Part shown: piece after piece, positions 41,186 through 51,049 of the stretch | Numbering within the stretch: position 1 is the stretch's first letter | Layout: every line of letters starts with the position of its first letter | From: Rhodospirillaceae bacterium | GTDB taxonomy: Bacteria; Pseudomonadota; Alphaproteobacteria; Rhodospirillales; Rhodospirillaceae | NCBI GenBank assembly: GCA_018666155.1 | Contig: JABJAH010000061.1 | Location: 1 to 64,000, forward strand | Direction of reading: 5' to 3' | DNA: 64,000 bases | Notes under the pieces: generated by a model | Told to the model about the DNA's origin: nothing | What the model saw: only the letters and a program-made list of their open reading frames with translations | Database searches by the model: none | Translations under genes and position numbers: made by a program

Positions 41186-42759
41186 GGAAGAAGCTCGATC
41201 TCGTCATAGTTCAGAACGGTCAGGTCTTGCCGAAAATTTTTGACCCGAGGGCCAAGCGCTTTGAACATAATGACCTCATGCATCCAGATCGCGGGTGCGT
41301 CGTCGTGGTAGATCGCCATAATTTCTTCCGTTTTCCGGCGGCGGTCGTCCAGGTCGGATGTTGCAAAGGCCTCACGAATTTTCTCTGTCAGGCCTTCATT
41401 GCAATACCAAGGCACACGTTGGATGCACGAGTGAAGGCGTGCTGGGCGAAGTGAGTCCGTCGTTCGTTCGACCGAATAGTTCATGCCAAAAGCTTCACCG
41501 CGCCACTCACCCTCTTGGATACCGCGTATCAGTTGCTGCACCGGCATCGTCCGTAAAGTCATGACGACGCCGACGTTCAATAAATCCGCTGCGACTTGCT
41601 GATAGGCAGGAGCGAGTGATGCGCCGCCCCCAATTGTGACTTGCGCCGTGAACGAAAATCCATCGGGATAACCAGCGTCCGCCAAAAGCGCGCGCGCGCG
41701 ATCAGGGTCAAAGGGATAGGGTTGAACCGCCGGGTTGTATCCAAATGCCGCCGCCGTGCTTGGTTGACTGGCCGCCTTGGTCAGGCCGCCAAACAAAGCC
41801 TCAATATATGCATCCTTATTGACGGCATAATTCAGCGCTTGCCGCACGCGCTTGTCTTGGATCGGGTGATCGGCCGCCGTCTTTGTGAGAATAAAGCTGA
41901 TGCCAAGAACGCTCGTTGTCGTGCCGATATCACCACGTCCGCCGCTCAATTCAATGGCTAAAATATTATCGCGGCTCATCGCGACAGCAATGTCGAGGCG
42001 GTCAGAGAGCATGCCTTGGACCCGCGACGATGTATCGGGTATGGCCAAGATGTGCAGCCCGTCTATTTTTGGCGGGCGCCAGCCATCCCTATGCGCGGCT
42101 AGCGTTGCTTTGGCTTCGCTCCACTCTGTCAGTTTAAAGGGACCTGTTCCGATGGGTTCCAGCGCAAACCCTTCACGCCCGAGGCGTTGCCATTGCCCCG
42201 GCTCAACAATCATCAGCGCTTCGGTTAAGGCAGGCAACAAGGGTGCGGCAACGCCCGTGTGAATCAGAACAGTATGGTCATCGATTGCTTCCGCCCGCGC
42301 TATGGCCCCGAGGTCGCGCGCGATCGGCTCAACGCGGGCTTCGTCGCTAGTCAAGTATTGAACGGCGAAAACAACAGCATCGGCCGTAAACGGTACGTCG
42401 TTATGAAACAGGACGTTCCGGCGCAGGTTGAATTTCCACGTTAGGTCATCAACACGTTCCCATGATGTCGCTAGACGCGGTTTAACATCACCGCCTTCTG
42501 TGACGAAGGTCAGGCCTTCAAACATTGCTCGATAGGTATAGATGGTGGGGACGCCGGTGCCGCGATAGGGGTTGCCGAGGGCGGGCGGCAGACTTACGAC
42601 GCCGAGACGCAGAATTTTCGGCTCTGAAGTTGAAGGTGTGTTCGGATTCGGACTGGGGCTCTGTTCTTTAGATCCAAAAAGCCAAAGCCCGCCAATAACA
42701 AGACCGCCACAAACTGCAAGGAGCGTTAGAAGTCGAGACACGCGGGCCACCTTAATCAT
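41182..42759 (-). CDS. ABC substrate-binding protein (SBP family 5), second system
   Basis: 525 residues, ATG start. The N-terminus has a hydrophobic stretch (LLTLLAVCGGLVIGGLWLFGS) that could be a signal anchor or a poor lipobox (LAVC). The body is peptide-type SBP family 5: ATSWERVDDLTWKFNLRRNVLFHNDVPFTADAVVFAVQYL, LEPIGTGPFKLTEWSEAKATLAAHRDGW, RVRQALNYAVNKDAYIEALFGGLTKAASQP. It has no own permease; it might use the OppBCDF encoded convergently. Its mRNA also carries two NTF2-like genes downstream. Confidence 0.85.
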   Translation of the reverse strand: MIKVARVSRLLTLLAVCGGLVIGGLWLFGSKEQSPSPNPNTPSTSEPKILRLGVVSLPPALGNPYRGTGVPTIYTYRAMFEGLTFVTEGGDVKPRLATSWERVDDLTWKFNLRRNVLFHNDVPFTADAVVFAVQYLTSDEARVEPIARDLGAIARAEAIDDHTVLIHTGVAAPLLPALTEALMIVEPGQWQRLGREGFALEPIGTGPFKLTEWSEAKATLAAHRDGWRPPKIDGLHILAIPDTSSRVQGMLSDRLDIAVAMSRDNILAIELSGGRGDIGTTTSVLGISFILTKTAADHPIQDKRVRQALNYAVNKDAYIEALFGGLTKAASQPSTAAAFGYNPAVQPYPFDPDRARALLADAGYPDGFSFTAQVTIGGGASLAPAYQQVAADLLNVGVVMTLRTMPVQQLIRGIQEGEWRGEAFGMNYSVERTTDSLRPARLHSCIQRVPWYCNEGLTEKIREAFATSDLDDRRRKTEEIMAIYHDDAPAIWMHEVIMFKALGPRVKNFRQDLTVLNYDEIELLP

Positions 42760-42825
42760 AGGGAACGAAGGAGGGCAGCGTAGACGTAGTTGTCATGCAA
42801 AGGGCAGTCTTTTTTTCGTCCCTTG

Positions 42826-45219
42826 TTATAGAACCGCTGCGGCCCCTTGCAACTCCGCCACGAGTGTTGCGCATTGCGGCAGTTGTGAGCTTTCTGTTTT
42901 CAGAATCACTAAAAACGCCTTAGCTTTAATCTTTCGGGCGTCAATCGTCTTGCCTGCCCCTTCAAGCTTCGCTGCATCAATCACGATGTCGATGAGGCGC
43001 TCGGCGGCATGCAAACGACCCCACAGGTAATCATTCTCCCGATAGGCACGACTAAAAAAGGCGCCAAAGTGGTTGAATTGTTGGCCTTTAAGGCACGCTT
43101 CCGTGCCACCGGGCCGTAAGGTCTGGGCATCATCTGGGCTCACCCGGTCGACTCGAATTTCATTAAACTCATCGAGATCCCGCCAGTTGGTGACGGAAAA
43201 CGTGAGTACGTCCCAGGCCGCAAAACCAATATAGGCCTCAAGAATTTCTTCGCGCACAACGGCAGGCAAGTCCTTTGTTAGGTCTGCGAGCACCGCCTCG
43301 GCGCGGGCGGCGTGGGATTCAAAATCAAGTATTTCTCCAAGTGCCGAAATTGCCACATCCATTTGTTCTCCGTCACGGGCATCTCTCACCAGCGCTTTGA
43401 TCTTGTCAGCGGTCGGCACCGGAATGTTAGCCGGCGCTTTCTCTAGAGGCGTCATCAGATCAAGCGTGTCGTATAAACCCGCTTTAAGGTGATCGAGATC
43501 TGCGGTTGTAACGTCTTCAAATGCATCACTGCCCAGCCGGGGGTACAGTTGATTGACCGCTCGAATTGCAAACCTCAGGCGGCGTTGCCTAAATCCGGCA
43601 TCGAAGGCGAGCAGGAATTGCACCCAACGGGGCGAAATTTCTTCAGCAGACTCTGTGTGCAGCGCCGCCATGTCCGACCCAATGCCACTTGAACTCGCCC
43701 ACTGGCGGATCAGAGTTTCGATTTCGTCACGCTCAGGTCGCGCCTGCCCATAGCCACATAGAGACAGCACGAGTGCGACAACGTCATCTAAGACGCTGGC
43801 AATTTTTAGTCTCAGGTAGCCTTCGTAGGCGAACCCAGTTTCGGCGCGTGCCTTGGCGTTGGCCGATAAGCGCAAGCGGCCAATCGTCGGACCATCAACA
43901 GGTTTTTCAAGCACGTCTCCCGAGACCGCTTTGACGATGGCTTTGATATGCGGCCGTGACGCGTCAATAACGGTTTGCAATCGTCGCACTTCCTCGTTGT
44001 AGGAATTGACCCATGCCAAGTCTTCATGAATGGGCTCGTTGCGCGGAATATCTGAAAGGGCACCCTTTAGGGTTCTAAAGAACCCTGGCACGCGGCCCCA
44101 GTTGTCGTTGCGTGGTCCGCGTGGGTGAGGGTCGATATAGAGAACGCGCCGGTCTACCTGTCGATAAGCCGGTCGTCCCGCTATCGCACCGATCGCCTGA
44201 GCAAAAGGCATATTGACCAGAACGCTGCCGTCGACAAATGCTGCGTCTGCCGGATTGAGGGACTTTGTCAGGTACGGTCTGAAGTTGTCGTACAGAAAGT
44301 CGACGCGGCTTTTCCAAACGATGCCCTTCCGGCCAATCAGCTTGTCGCATTCTTCAAGTTGCGCCGGAGGAAAGGCCCCAGGGAAGGAGGCTGTTGCTCG
44401 GGAGGCAAAGGCAAGCGCCGGAATATTGTCGCGATCAAAATCAGAATGCTCGGTGCCCGGCGGCCACTGCCGGTAGTTGAAACGGATGATCTGACGATGC
44501 TCCCGCTCTATCACCGACGGTGGATCGTGAATGGGCGTCTCTTTGGTGAAGCCGAAGAAGTCCGTGATCGTGACAAACAAATCTAGGGGAAGTCCATCCG
44601 GTAGCAGAGAACTGCTTTTGGACTGTGGATCACCCATGGCAGCCATTCCGTCAAACAGCACTTCGGTCAGTTTGGTGCCGTCGAAGGGTGGCTTGAACCA
44701 GCGTGAGCGCAGAAAGATCGAAAGCTTCTTTTTGAACTCCCTGTCACCGGAAAGGGTTTTCCGGAAAGACCACATGAAGGCCCAAATGAAAGGCCGGAAT
44801 AGAATTTTATGCCAGGGTTTGGCCTGCACCTGATCGTTCATCAGTTCTGTGACATCGGTGTGGGTCAGCCAGAAAGCCCGGACAGGATCGAGATCAAGAT
44901 CGTGGGCGAGCGCTCGGCCCAGGATGACGCCGTTTATGCCGCCGGCCGATGCGCCAGCGATGATATCGACGACCACCCGCAAATCCAGTTCCGGCTCGAG
45001 CGCTGCCAGCAATTCGGCGTAGACATCCTCGCTGTCGCGAATATCGCCGCGCTCCGCTGGGCTGTCACTGTTGCGATCACGCGATGCGCGCACCAATTTG
45101 AGGATTTCTTTGGTGACGCCGTGCATATAGACGGCAAGAGAAACACCGCCGTAGCAAACCAGCGCGAGCCTTAGCTCTTTCTCTTTCACCGTTCCCGCTT
45201 CCCCGTTTGTATCAAACAC
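42826..45219 (-). CDS. Patatin-like phospholipase family protein
   Basis: 797 residues. GTG at 45219 is used; another GTG at 45189 is possible. N-terminal patatin domain: LRLALVCYGGVSLAVYMHGVTKEIL (oxyanion Gly-rich region), GASAGGINGVILGRALA (Ser nucleophile in GxSxG) and the dyad Asp in AAFVDGSVLVNMPFAQAI. A long C-terminal helical region (residues about 420-797) matches the large patatin-related protein type (DUF3376). It should be an acyl hydrolase acting on lipids. It precedes nothing downstream but stands next to an RND operon on the same strand, gap 63 bases. Confidence 0.88.
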   Translation of the reverse strand: MFDTNGEAGTVKEKELRLALVCYGGVSLAVYMHGVTKEILKLVRASRDRNSDSPAERGDIRDSEDVYAELLAALEPELDLRVVVDIIAGASAGGINGVILGRALAHDLDLDPVRAFWLTHTDVTELMNDQVQAKPWHKILFRPFIWAFMWSFRKTLSGDREFKKKLSIFLRSRWFKPPFDGTKLTEVLFDGMAAMGDPQSKSSSLLPDGLPLDLFVTITDFFGFTKETPIHDPPSVIEREHRQIIRFNYRQWPPGTEHSDFDRDNIPALAFASRATASFPGAFPPAQLEECDKLIGRKGIVWKSRVDFLYDNFRPYLTKSLNPADAAFVDGSVLVNMPFAQAIGAIAGRPAYRQVDRRVLYIDPHPRGPRNDNWGRVPGFFRTLKGALSDIPRNEPIHEDLAWVNSYNEEVRRLQTVIDASRPHIKAIVKAVSGDVLEKPVDGPTIGRLRLSANAKARAETGFAYEGYLRLKIASVLDDVVALVLSLCGYGQARPERDEIETLIRQWASSSGIGSDMAALHTESAEEISPRWVQFLLAFDAGFRQRRLRFAIRAVNQLYPRLGSDAFEDVTTADLDHLKAGLYDTLDLMTPLEKAPANIPVPTADKIKALVRDARDGEQMDVAISALGEILDFESHAARAEAVLADLTKDLPAVVREEILEAYIGFAAWDVLTFSVTNWRDLDEFNEIRVDRVSPDDAQTLRPGGTEACLKGQQFNHFGAFFSRAYRENDYLWGRLHAAERLIDIVIDAAKLEGAGKTIDARKIKAKAFLVILKTESSQLPQCATLVAELQGAAAVL

Positions 45220-45282
45220 TGACTATCGCTACAGCGCACACTCTACACGGAAAAGCGACTGACCTTGAACCGGAAGGTCAAT

Positions 45283-48200
45283 TTACTCAGCGGGCGTGCC
45301 GTCACCTATCACATCGTCGGCAAGCTGACCCTTGCCGGGGTGTTGGCGTTCTAATTCAACGAGGTCCGCCGCGACAGCGCCAGGTGACCGTGTCCCCTGG
45401 GTCAAGAGTTGGTAGAAGACCGGGACCACAAGCAATGTAATGAAGCTTGAGAACGCAACGCCGGTGAAGATCACGACGCCAATGGCTTCTCGCCCTTCTG
45501 CTCCAGCGCCGGACGCTAAGACCAATGGCACAGCGCCCATGCATGTGGCGAGCGCCGTCATGATAATCGGGCGGAGACGAATAGTTGACGCTTCAACCAA
45601 AGCTTCGCGGAATTCATAACCGGCATCTCGAAGTTGATTGGCAAATTCGACAATCAGAATGCCGTTCTTTGCCGCCAACCCAATCAAAACGATAATTCCG
45701 ATCTGCGAGTAGATGTTGAAACTAATGCCGAATAGCCACAGCCCCGCCAATGCCCCCATAACCGCAAGGGGAACGGTCATCATGATGACAAACGGGTGAA
45801 TAAAACTCTCGAACTGCGCGGCGAGGACTAGAAAAACCACCAGCAAAGCCAATCCAAAGAACACATACATGGCGTTCCCAGACTCTTTGTATTCACGCGC
45901 CTGACCGTTCCAGCTAATGCGCGCCGCTTCTGGCAAACGCTCCTCCGCAACTTGTTCAAGCCAAGAGATCGCATCGCCCAAAGCGTAACCGGGAGCCGGA
46001 GTCCCCATAACGGTGATCGATCTCAAGCGGTCAAACCGATTGCGCGTACCGGCATCTGAAATTTCCTTAACTACAATCAGGCTGGAGAGCGGCACCAATT
46101 CACCGGTTGAGTCAGACCGAACATAGATATTCGTGACGTCTGTCGGTGTGCGGCGGTCTTCATCACGTCCCTGCAGAATGACGTCATACTCTTCACCTTT
46201 GTCGACGAAAGTCGTAACGCGACGCGATCCCAACATCACGGCCAGGGTTTGTCCGACCGTGCCGATCGATACGCCAAGATCAGCGGCTCGGTTTTGATCG
46301 ATTTGAATACGCATCTGTGGGCGTGTCTCATTGTAATTGGAGCGCACGCCGAACAGCCGAGGGTTTTCTGACATTGCTTCCAGCATGATGTCGCGCCAGA
46401 CCACCAGTTCCTCATAGGTGCTGCCGCCAATGACCATGCTCAGGCCACCACCCCATCGGCCCTGACCAAATCCTGGGGCGGGGCTTGGAATAATTTGGGC
46501 GCCCGGAATGTCACTGAGCAACGGACGAAGCTCACGCAGCACTTCATGAACGCTCTTATCCCGTTCTTCCCAGGGCTCCATCCGAATGATGACATTGCCC
46601 ATATTGGTCGCCTGTCCGCTGACACCGGCGCCCATGGGCATGATCTGAAGAACACGCGCTGCAATTCCCGGTTCGACATACTCTTTAAGAATTCGCTTAG
46701 TGACTTCTTGGCCTTGGCGGTCCGTATACTCAAGTGACGCCCCTTCGGGTGCCCTGATCATGATGTTGACGCTGCCGCGATCTTCAGGCGGCGTGAATTC
46801 TTGTGGAAGTAGGAGGAAGAAACCAACGGAGCTGGCCATAATTCCGAAAAATACCGCGAGAACGGCGTAGGGCCGGTCCAGACCAACATTTAGTGTTCGC
46901 GCGTAGAAAGCCTTCATCCATTCAAAAGCTTTCAGGGAGCCGCGCGCCACCAACGTGTCATCCAGTTCGTCTTTAAGAATCTTAGAGCACATCATTGGCG
47001 TAAGAGTCAGCGCAACGAACATCGAACAGGTCACGGCCGCAGCCATGGTCACGGCAAACTCGGTGAACAGCCGTCCAACAACGCCTTCTGTCAGGGTTAT
47101 GGGCACAAACACGGCGACCAAGACCAATGTTGTTGCGACGATTGCAACGCCAACCTGCCGGGCCCCTCTATAGGCGGCCAACAGAGGCGGTTCGCCGCGC
47201 TTGATGCGGCGATGAATATTCTCAAGCATGATAATCGCATCGTCGACGACCAGGCCGATGGCCAAGACGAGAGCCAGTAACGTCAGAATGTTCAACGAAT
47301 ACCCAAGGGGCCACAAAACGATGAACGTTGCGGTCAATGAAATAGGCACGGTGACGGCCGGAATAATAACGGCGCGGATTGTGCCAAGAAAAAGATAGAT
47401 CACGGCGATAACCAGCAAGGCAGCGATTCCCATGGCAAAGCCAACTTCTCGCAATGCTGCCGTGATGAAAACCGAGGAGTCCTGATTGACTACGAGCGCC
47501 ATATTACTTGGTAGAGTCGGCTGAACGCGGCGAATTTCGTCACGAAGCGCTTGCGCAACCGAAAGCGTGCTTGCGCCGGGCCGTTTGACGACGCCGATTC
47601 CGACGGAATTCTTTCCATCCGTACGGAAACTCGTAGCCGTGTTGGCTGGACCGATTTCGACTTTGGCAATTTCCCCAAGACGGATCAGATAATTATTGTC
47701 ACCGCGCGCGATGACGAGGCGCGCGAAATCGTCGGGCGTATTGAATGATCGCGCCGTGCGCAGATTGAAGTCTCGATTTTCTGATTCAAGCAACCCCGCA
47801 CCGAGTTCGACGTTCTCGCGGCGTAACGCATTCTCAACGTCCACAACTGTAAGGCCGCGAGCGGCCATCGCGCGCCGGTCAAACCATACACGTAACGACT
47901 TTTTACGCTCGCCGCCGATCCACGCATTGGCAACACCCTCAATGGACGTGAAGCGGTCAATAAGGTAGCGGCTTACATAGTCGGATAAATCAAGACGGTT
48001 CATTTGTGGGCTTGAAATATTCAGCCACATAATCGGCTGTGCGTCTTGGTCAGCTTTGCGAATCGTGGGTGGGTCGGCGTCATTAGGAAGGGAGCGGGCC
48101 GCTCGGCTTAACACGTCACGCAGATCATTTGCTGCGGCGTCGATGTCACGGCCAAGTTCAAATTCAACGCTGATCCAACCCATGGCATCACGGGCAGACG

Positions 48201-48444
48201 AGTTGATGGATTTGATACCTTCAACGCCGCTGATTTGATCTTCCAGGACTTGAACAACCTTGGTCTCAACAATCGCCGCCGATGCGCCCGCGTAGGTCAC
48301 ATTGATAGAGACAATCGGTGATTCGATGTCCGGCGCTTCGCGGACCGGCAATTGCAGCATGGCAACCGCACCAAACACGACGAGGAGCATGCTAAGCACA
48401 GCTGCAACGACCGGGCGTTTGATCGAAAAATCAGAAAGCACCAT
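45283..48444 (-). CDS. RND efflux pump inner-membrane permease
   Basis: 1053 residues. The ATG at 48444 is preferred over a TTG at 48450 (AAGGAT lies ten bases before it). AcrB/MexF type: FSIKRPVVAAVLSMLLVVFGAVAMLQLPVREAPDIESPIVSINVTYAGASAAIVETKVVQVLEDQISGVEGIKSI, the proton-relay LALVLAIGLVVDDAIIMLENIHRR (Asp-Asp in TM4), and the second half beginning LDRPYAVLAVFFGIM. It extrudes a drug or metabolite using protons. The adaptor gene lies upstream; no outer-membrane channel gene is seen, so a shared TolC is likely used. Confidence 0.93.
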   Translation of the reverse strand: MVLSDFSIKRPVVAAVLSMLLVVFGAVAMLQLPVREAPDIESPIVSINVTYAGASAAIVETKVVQVLEDQISGVEGIKSINSSARDAMGWISVEFELGRDIDAAANDLRDVLSRAARSLPNDADPPTIRKADQDAQPIMWLNISSPQMNRLDLSDYVSRYLIDRFTSIEGVANAWIGGERKKSLRVWFDRRAMAARGLTVVDVENALRRENVELGAGLLESENRDFNLRTARSFNTPDDFARLVIARGDNNYLIRLGEIAKVEIGPANTATSFRTDGKNSVGIGVVKRPGASTLSVAQALRDEIRRVQPTLPSNMALVVNQDSSVFITAALREVGFAMGIAALLVIAVIYLFLGTIRAVIIPAVTVPISLTATFIVLWPLGYSLNILTLLALVLAIGLVVDDAIIMLENIHRRIKRGEPPLLAAYRGARQVGVAIVATTLVLVAVFVPITLTEGVVGRLFTEFAVTMAAAVTCSMFVALTLTPMMCSKILKDELDDTLVARGSLKAFEWMKAFYARTLNVGLDRPYAVLAVFFGIMASSVGFFLLLPQEFTPPEDRGSVNIMIRAPEGASLEYTDRQGQEVTKRILKEYVEPGIAARVLQIMPMGAGVSGQATNMGNVIIRMEPWEERDKSVHEVLRELRPLLSDIPGAQIIPSPAPGFGQGRWGGGLSMVIGGSTYEELVVWRDIMLEAMSENPRLFGVRSNYNETRPQMRIQIDQNRAADLGVSIGTVGQTLAVMLGSRRVTTFVDKGEEYDVILQGRDEDRRTPTDVTNIYVRSDSTGELVPLSSLIVVKEISDAGTRNRFDRLRSITVMGTPAPGYALGDAISWLEQVAEERLPEAARISWNGQAREYKESGNAMYVFFGLALLVVFLVLAAQFESFIHPFVIMMTVPLAVMGALAGLWLFGISFNIYSQIGIIVLIGLAAKNGILIVEFANQLRDAGYEFREALVEASTIRLRPIIMTALATCMGAVPLVLASGAGAEGREAIGVVIFTGVAFSSFITLLVVPVFYQLLTQGTRSPGAVAADLVELERQHPGKGQLADDVIGDGTPAE

Positions 48445-48499
48445 CGCCAAAATATCCTTGTCTCAAACCGTTGCGTCTAAATCTAAGTCGGTTGGCGTT

Positions 48500-49633
48500 C
48501 TAGCCTTGTGATGGCCGGGTCGCGGCAGAGACCGGGCCGTCACGGACATCAGCCTCGTTGAGTAGCCGCACTTTGTTGCCTGACGACAAAGATGTGTTTC
48601 CTTCTGTGATCACGAGATCACCCATCGCTAGGCCTTCTAGAATTTCCACACTGCCTGGACGTCGGCGTCCGATGGTCACGGGAACGCGCTCGACAGTATT
48701 ATCGTCGCTAACGACGAAGACGAATTGTTGGTTATCAAACGGGACGAGAGATTCTTCCGCGATCATGAGGCTCTCGCGACGATCTTTAATGAGATCGACG
48801 ACCATCAACATGCCGGGGCGTAATCGCCGGTCTTCGTTGAGTATTTCGGCGCGAATATCGACGGACCGGGTGGTGGGATTGATTCGCGTATCGATCGACG
48901 TCACTAGCCCATTAAAAATTTCATCAGGATACGCCGCGGTCGTTGCTTCGATGTCTAAGCCTTCACGCACCGTGGACAAGTAAGTTTCCGGAATCGAAAA
49001 ATCCAATTTTACCATCGACAAATCGTCAAGCGTTGTGATGGTCGTGTTCGGAGACACAAGCGCGCCCGTGCTGATGCGCCGGGTGCCAAGGCGGCCGGCG
49101 AATGGAGCGCGGATCGTGTAGTCGTCAAGACGCGCACGAGCGGCGTTAACATTCGCCTCTGCCTTCTTGACCGCCGCTTGTTGTTCGTCAAAGCGGGCTT
49201 CCGACGTTGCGTTGGCTCGAGCGAGGCCAGTGATTCTTTCAAACTGCTTGCGCTGCTCTTCCAAGTTGGCCAATTCAACTTGAAGACGGGCGCTCTCTTC
49301 ATCCTGGTCAAATTGGACGAGTGCAGTGCCGGCTTCTACGGTTTCGCCGTCACGAAAATTAATGCTTTTAACAATGCCCTGAACCCGCGCGGTCACGAAG
49401 ATGGATTCATTTGCTTGTAAGGTGCCGATGGCCTCAAGCCGGTCGACAAAAACTTCCTGGCGCACCGGCATGGCAATAACAGCTTGAGTGTTGCCGCCAA
49501 AACCACGGCCACCCTGTCGGCCAGCAGTCCCTCCCGCGCCATCGGGCGCGATATAGGCCGAGTATCCGAAATAGAGGCCAACGGCCAAAGCGACCGCAAA
49601 AAGCAGCCCAAAAAGGGTGCGAAGCACGCTCAT
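48500..49633 (-). CDS. RND efflux periplasmic adaptor protein
   Basis: 377 residues from the ATG at 49633 (GGGA upstream); a TTG 18 bases earlier is less likely. N-terminal hydrophobic anchor (LFGLLFAVALAVGLYFGYSAYIA), lipoyl half-motif (IFVTARVQGIVKSINFRDGETVEAGTALVQFD), coiled-coil hairpin (ARLQVELANLEEQRKQFERITGLARANATSEARFDEQQAAVKKAEANVNAARARLDDYTIRAPFAGRLG) and beta-barrel region. MexH/HlyD type. It bridges the inner permease to an outer channel. The gene is directly followed by the permease gene with 55 bases between. Confidence 0.92.
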   Translation of the reverse strand: MSVLRTLFGLLFAVALAVGLYFGYSAYIAPDGAGGTAGRQGGRGFGGNTQAVIAMPVRQEVFVDRLEAIGTLQANESIFVTARVQGIVKSINFRDGETVEAGTALVQFDQDEESARLQVELANLEEQRKQFERITGLARANATSEARFDEQQAAVKKAEANVNAARARLDDYTIRAPFAGRLGTRRISTGALVSPNTTITTLDDLSMVKLDFSIPETYLSTVREGLDIEATTAAYPDEIFNGLVTSIDTRINPTTRSVDIRAEILNEDRRLRPGMLMVVDLIKDRRESLMIAEESLVPFDNQQFVFVVSDDNTVERVPVTIGRRRPGSVEILEGLAMGDLVITEGNTSLSSGNKVRLLNEADVRDGPVSAATRPSQG

Positions 49634-49683
49634 TTTTAGAGTCCCAGGCAACGGTAAGGGCCCCGAAATAGAATAACGCCCTT

Positions 49684-49734
49684 ACAAATCAATGGTTTGT
49701 CGAGTTTATACAGGCAATCTCGACCATATGCCAA
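49684..49734 (-). promoter_or_regulatory. Promoter and candidate operator of the RND operon
   Basis: On the minus strand, TTGGCA (49734-49729) and TATAAA (49710-49705) are 18 bases apart. Just downstream, at the expected start of transcription, ACAAA-N7-TTTGT (49684-49700) forms an inverted repeat that a repressor could use. No regulator gene is next to it. Confidence 0.5.
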
Positions 49735-49828
49735 GAAAACGGGGTGACAGTTCGTAACAAAGGGCTGCCTCGCCAATCCCAGTAAACCGAGGTTTTTCAA
49801 GGCATTGGACTAACTCCATGGTCACATC

Positions 49829-49853
49829 TCTGTGAAGGCTATGCCTTCACAGA
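49829..49853. promoter_or_regulatory. 11-bp perfect inverted repeat upstream of the metal exporter
   Basis: TCTGTGAAGGC-tat-GCCTTCACAGA, a perfect 11-bp inverted repeat with a three-base centre, ending 17 bases before the first possible ATG of the exporter gene. No T-run follows, so it is likely an operator or a leader hairpin. Confidence 0.6.
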
Positions 49854-49870
49854 TCTGACACTCGACCGCT

Positions 49871-51034
49871 ATGATCGCCGGCATGGCAAACCAAATTCTC
49901 AGACAAAGGAAGATGTCCAGTAGGTCGGCTGGCTTAGTGTTCCTCGTGAGTCTTGTTATTTCTTATCTCGGTATGGGGACCGCATCACTTTTGGCCCAGG
50001 CCAGCCAAAGTGGGTCAAATCCTTTTGGTGTCGGTCGCGCCGCATCGGAACCCGAGCAAACACAGCCCGTTGAGCCCCGCCCCAATCCTTTTGGCAACGC
50101 GGCGGCACCGGTTGAACCAAAGTCGGAGCCGCTTTTTGTCATGCCCGCTTCTCTGCGCGTGGTTTTTCGGCAGATCGCGGATTGGCAACGCCAGATCAAT
50201 CGCTATCTCGCCCGACAGCTGCAGGCGACAAACGACCAGGGCGGATTTGGCGCCGCCCTCACGGTTGTTTTGGCCAGCTTCGTTTACGGCGTGTTGCATG
50301 CGGCTGGGCCGGGTCATGGTAAAATGGTGGTGGCGTCATATTTCACCGCGAAGGACGCCCCTCTGCGCCGCGGTATTTTGATGGGCGGCGTTATTGCAAC
50401 AACTCAGGCCGTGGTTGCCATTGTCATGGTTGCGGTGCTGGCTCTTCTCCTCCAGGGCAGCCAGCTCGAAATTATTGACCGAACAGCATTACTCGAAGTT
50501 GTTAGCTACGGCTTTATTCTAATCATTGGACTCTACATGACTTACGGCGCTGTGACGGGGAAGGCGACGTGCGGGCATGATCACAGTGATGACCGTGGGC
50601 ACGACCATCACCACGACGACCATCCCGGCCATAGTCACGGGCCAGATCCTGCTGCCAAGGAGACATGGTTGGCCCGTACCGCTGGTCGATGGCTCGGCCC
50701 TCGTGGCGAAGTCATAGCGATCGGAATTGTTTCTGGGATGCGACCGTGTACGGGCTCTATTCTGGTGCTGCTGTTTGCCGCCGCCAACGGTGTTTTTATC
50801 CTCGGCATTGTGGCGTCATTCATGATGGCGGCTGGGGTGGCGATCACAATTTCTGTGCTGGGGATTGGCGCCATCGTTTTGCGCCGCTCAGTCGCTGGGC
50901 AGGCTGACGAAGAGCCAAGCCCCGCCAGAGCATTTCTTGGTCGGGCCTTATCTGTTGCGGGGTCATTGGCCGTCGCGCTAATGGGCGGGTTACTCTTCGG
51001 CGGTGCGTTAGAACGGACAGGATTCCTTGTTTAG
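49871..51034 (+). CDS. Nickel/cobalt transporter (HoxN/RcnA-like)
   Basis: 387 residues from 49871; an ATG at 49913 gives a clean signal-like N-terminus and AAAGGA just before it, so the true start may be there. Periplasmic Pro-rich region (residues about 45-90), then six or so membrane helices with the hallmark VLHAAGPGHGKMVVASYF, a His-rich cytoplasmic loop (HDHSDDRGHDHHHDDHPGHSHG) and ISGMRPCTGSILVLLFAAANGVF. This is the exporter-like branch of the NiCoT family (RcnA/NreB relatives). A perfect inverted repeat precedes it. Metal not determinable. Confidence 0.85.
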   Translation: MIAGMANQILRQRKMSSRSAGLVFLVSLVISYLGMGTASLLAQASQSGSNPFGVGRAASEPEQTQPVEPRPNPFGNAAAPVEPKSEPLFVMPASLRVVFRQIADWQRQINRYLARQLQATNDQGGFGAALTVVLASFVYGVLHAAGPGHGKMVVASYFTAKDAPLRRGILMGGVIATTQAVVAIVMVAVLALLLQGSQLEIIDRTALLEVVSYGFILIIGLYMTYGAVTGKATCGHDHSDDRGHDHHHDDHPGHSHGPDPAAKETWLARTAGRWLGPRGEVIAIGIVSGMRPCTGSILVLLFAAANGVFILGIVASFMMAAGVAITISVLGIGAIVLRRSVAGQADEEPSPARAFLGRALSVAGSLAVALMGGLLFGGALERTGFLV

Positions 51035-51049
51035 GTAAGGGCGCCCTGT

